A stretch of 43,222 nt of DNA from contig JAENYG010000026.1 of NCBI GenBank assembly GCA_016841875.1, forward strand, positions 1 through 43,222, in the 5' to 3' direction. The DNA is from Syntrophomonas sp. (GTDB lineage Bacteria > Bacillota > Syntrophomonadia > Syntrophomonadales > Syntrophomonadaceae). Both the position numbers and the translations under genes were made by a program. Positions 42,883-43,222 of the stretch are shown one piece after another. Position 1 is the stretch's first letter; the number at the start of each line of letters is the position of its first letter. Below the pieces are notes generated by a model. It worked only from the letters and a program-made list of their open reading frames with translations. It did not search any database and was not told the origin of the DNA.

Positions 42883-42883
42883 A

Positions 42884-42912
42884 ATTGTAAAGCTTTAGGG
42901 AACAGTTGTCAA
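42884..42912 (-). promoter_or_regulatory. Strong sigma-A promoter of the toxin-antitoxin pair
   Basis: On the - strand TTGACA (42,912-42,907) and TACAAT (42,889-42,884) are separated by exactly 17 bases. The -35 is perfect and the -10 matches five of six. It reads into the AbrB-type antitoxin gene. Confidence 0.88.
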
Positions 42913-43047
42913 ATTGATTTTACAATTAGCGCCCCTAGGGGGTAGACATCTTACGGGAAGCCTTGAAACGACAACGCGCCAGGGCTTCGTGTGAAAAATC
43001 GCATAATTCGCAAGGGGGGGTCTAGCTGGGAGTTTTAGCCTAATTTT
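42913..43047 (+). other. Non-coding structured segment before the ParB-like gene
   Basis: CCCCTAGGGG (42,932-42,941) is a palindrome. GAAGCC (42,957-42,962) pairs with GGCTTC (42,983-42,988) and the stem extends by two more pairs. Runs of seven G occur at 43,014-43,020. No gene is seen. It resembles the other structured segments at 40,354 and 41,440 in layout but not in sequence. Confidence 0.4.
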
Positions 43048-43081
43048 AGCTCGATGACGATTTTCGTCCCGAGCTTTTTTT
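43048..43081 (+). terminator. Intrinsic terminator
   Basis: AGCTCG (43,048-43,053) pairs with CGAGCT (43,070-43,075), with GACGA/TCGTC inside (43,056-43,060 with 43,064-43,068). The stem is followed by a T run to 43,081. Confidence 0.82.
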
Positions 43082-43108
43082 AATGCCTTAAATTGTGGAG
43101 GTGTGCAA

Positions 43109-43222
43109 ATGGGTAAAAAAATGCTTATTCAAAAGATAGGCTTAAGCGAAATTAATCCGGCCAAATATAATCCAAGAAAGGATTTGAAACCCGGAGATCC
43201 GGAATACGAAAAGCTGAAAAAA
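43109..43222 (+). CDS. ParB-like N-terminal domain protein, cut by the window end
   Basis: Thirty-eight codons are present. GLSEINPAKYNPRKDLKPGD matches the start of the ParB/Srx-type domain found at the N-terminus of phage DNA methylases and ParB-like nucleases. In Bacillota prophages such a gene sits next to the terminase genes. GGAGGTG lies five bases before ATG 43,109. The catalytic part is outside the window, so methylase versus nuclease cannot be decided. Confidence 0.75.
   Translation, partial: MGKKMLIQKIGLSEINPAKYNPRKDLKPGDPEYEKLKK

Larger units (their letters stand above)
29300..43222 (+). mobile_element. Prophage early/replication region, continuing past the window
   Basis: From the sigma-like gene on, the order is typical of Bacillota siphophage replication modules: DUF2800, DUF2815, PolA, antirepressor, primase-helicase, VRR-NUC, SNF2 helicase, late-regulator-like protein, HNH and ParB-like. 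Nearly all genes are on one strand with very short gaps, and base composition is more GC-rich than the polysaccharide locus. No integrase, attachment site, terminase or structural gene is visible, so the left boundary is only approximate. Confidence 0.8.

Overview
The window looks like a low-GC member of the Bacillota, probably a clostridial, Peptococcaceae-like bacterium. The evidence is strong Shine-Dalgarno sequences, frequent GTG and TTG starts, a DUF2800/DUF2815/PolA phage replication module and Gram-positive style surface-polysaccharide genes. The genus cannot be fixed from this sequence alone. No tRNA, rRNA or CRISPR array was seen.

Region 1 (about 1-22,300, + strand) is a surface-polysaccharide locus. 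A PglE/PglC/PglD-like trio (aminotransferase, phosphoglycosyl transferase, acetyltransferase) would make a diacetamido-sugar and load it on undecaprenyl phosphate. WecB and WecC make UDP-ManNAc and UDP-ManNAcA. Ugd and a UDP-glucuronate-epimerase-like enzyme supply uronic acids. Glycosyltransferases, a pyruvyl transferase and a CapK-like adenylating protein build or decorate the repeat unit. Wzx and Wzy export and polymerise it, and a heparinase-II/III-like protein may trim it. Two mobile elements interrupt the locus. One is an IS21-family element (10,704-13,135) with a 5-bp target duplication. The other is a 265-bp foldback, MITE-like element (16,888-17,152) with an 8-bp target duplication.

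Region 2 (22,300-29,300) is a defence or accessory island. It holds an unknown 208-aa protein, a GIY-YIG/DUF4357 protein and, on the - strand, a tightly packed four-gene operon. In transcription order the operon encodes an NBR1-Ig-like protein, an excisionase-type HTH protein, a HamA-like DUF1837 protein and a HamB-like DEAH helicase. The last two form a Hachiman anti-phage module. Its HamA appears to lack the PD-(D/E)xK catalytic residues, and the two extra genes may make this a new Hachiman variant. An extended -10 promoter overlaps a perfect 7-3-7 palindrome upstream.

Region 3 (29,300 to the window end) is the early, replication and pre-packaging part of a Bacillota prophage. It contains a sigma-like regulator, a small protein behind a probable RNA pseudoknot, DUF2800, DUF2815, DNA polymerase A, an antirepressor, a DUF3310 fusion, primase-helicase, a GTCAG iteron-like array (possible origin), a VRR-NUC nuclease, an SNF2-type helicase and a late-regulator-like protein. 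Next come a candidate structured ncRNA and moron-like genes (orphan DinJ-type antitoxin, XRE regulator, AbrB-type antitoxin with RelE/ParE-type toxin). HNH nuclease and ParB-like genes complete the region; the ParB-like gene is cut by the window end. Integrase, packaging and structural genes lie outside the window.
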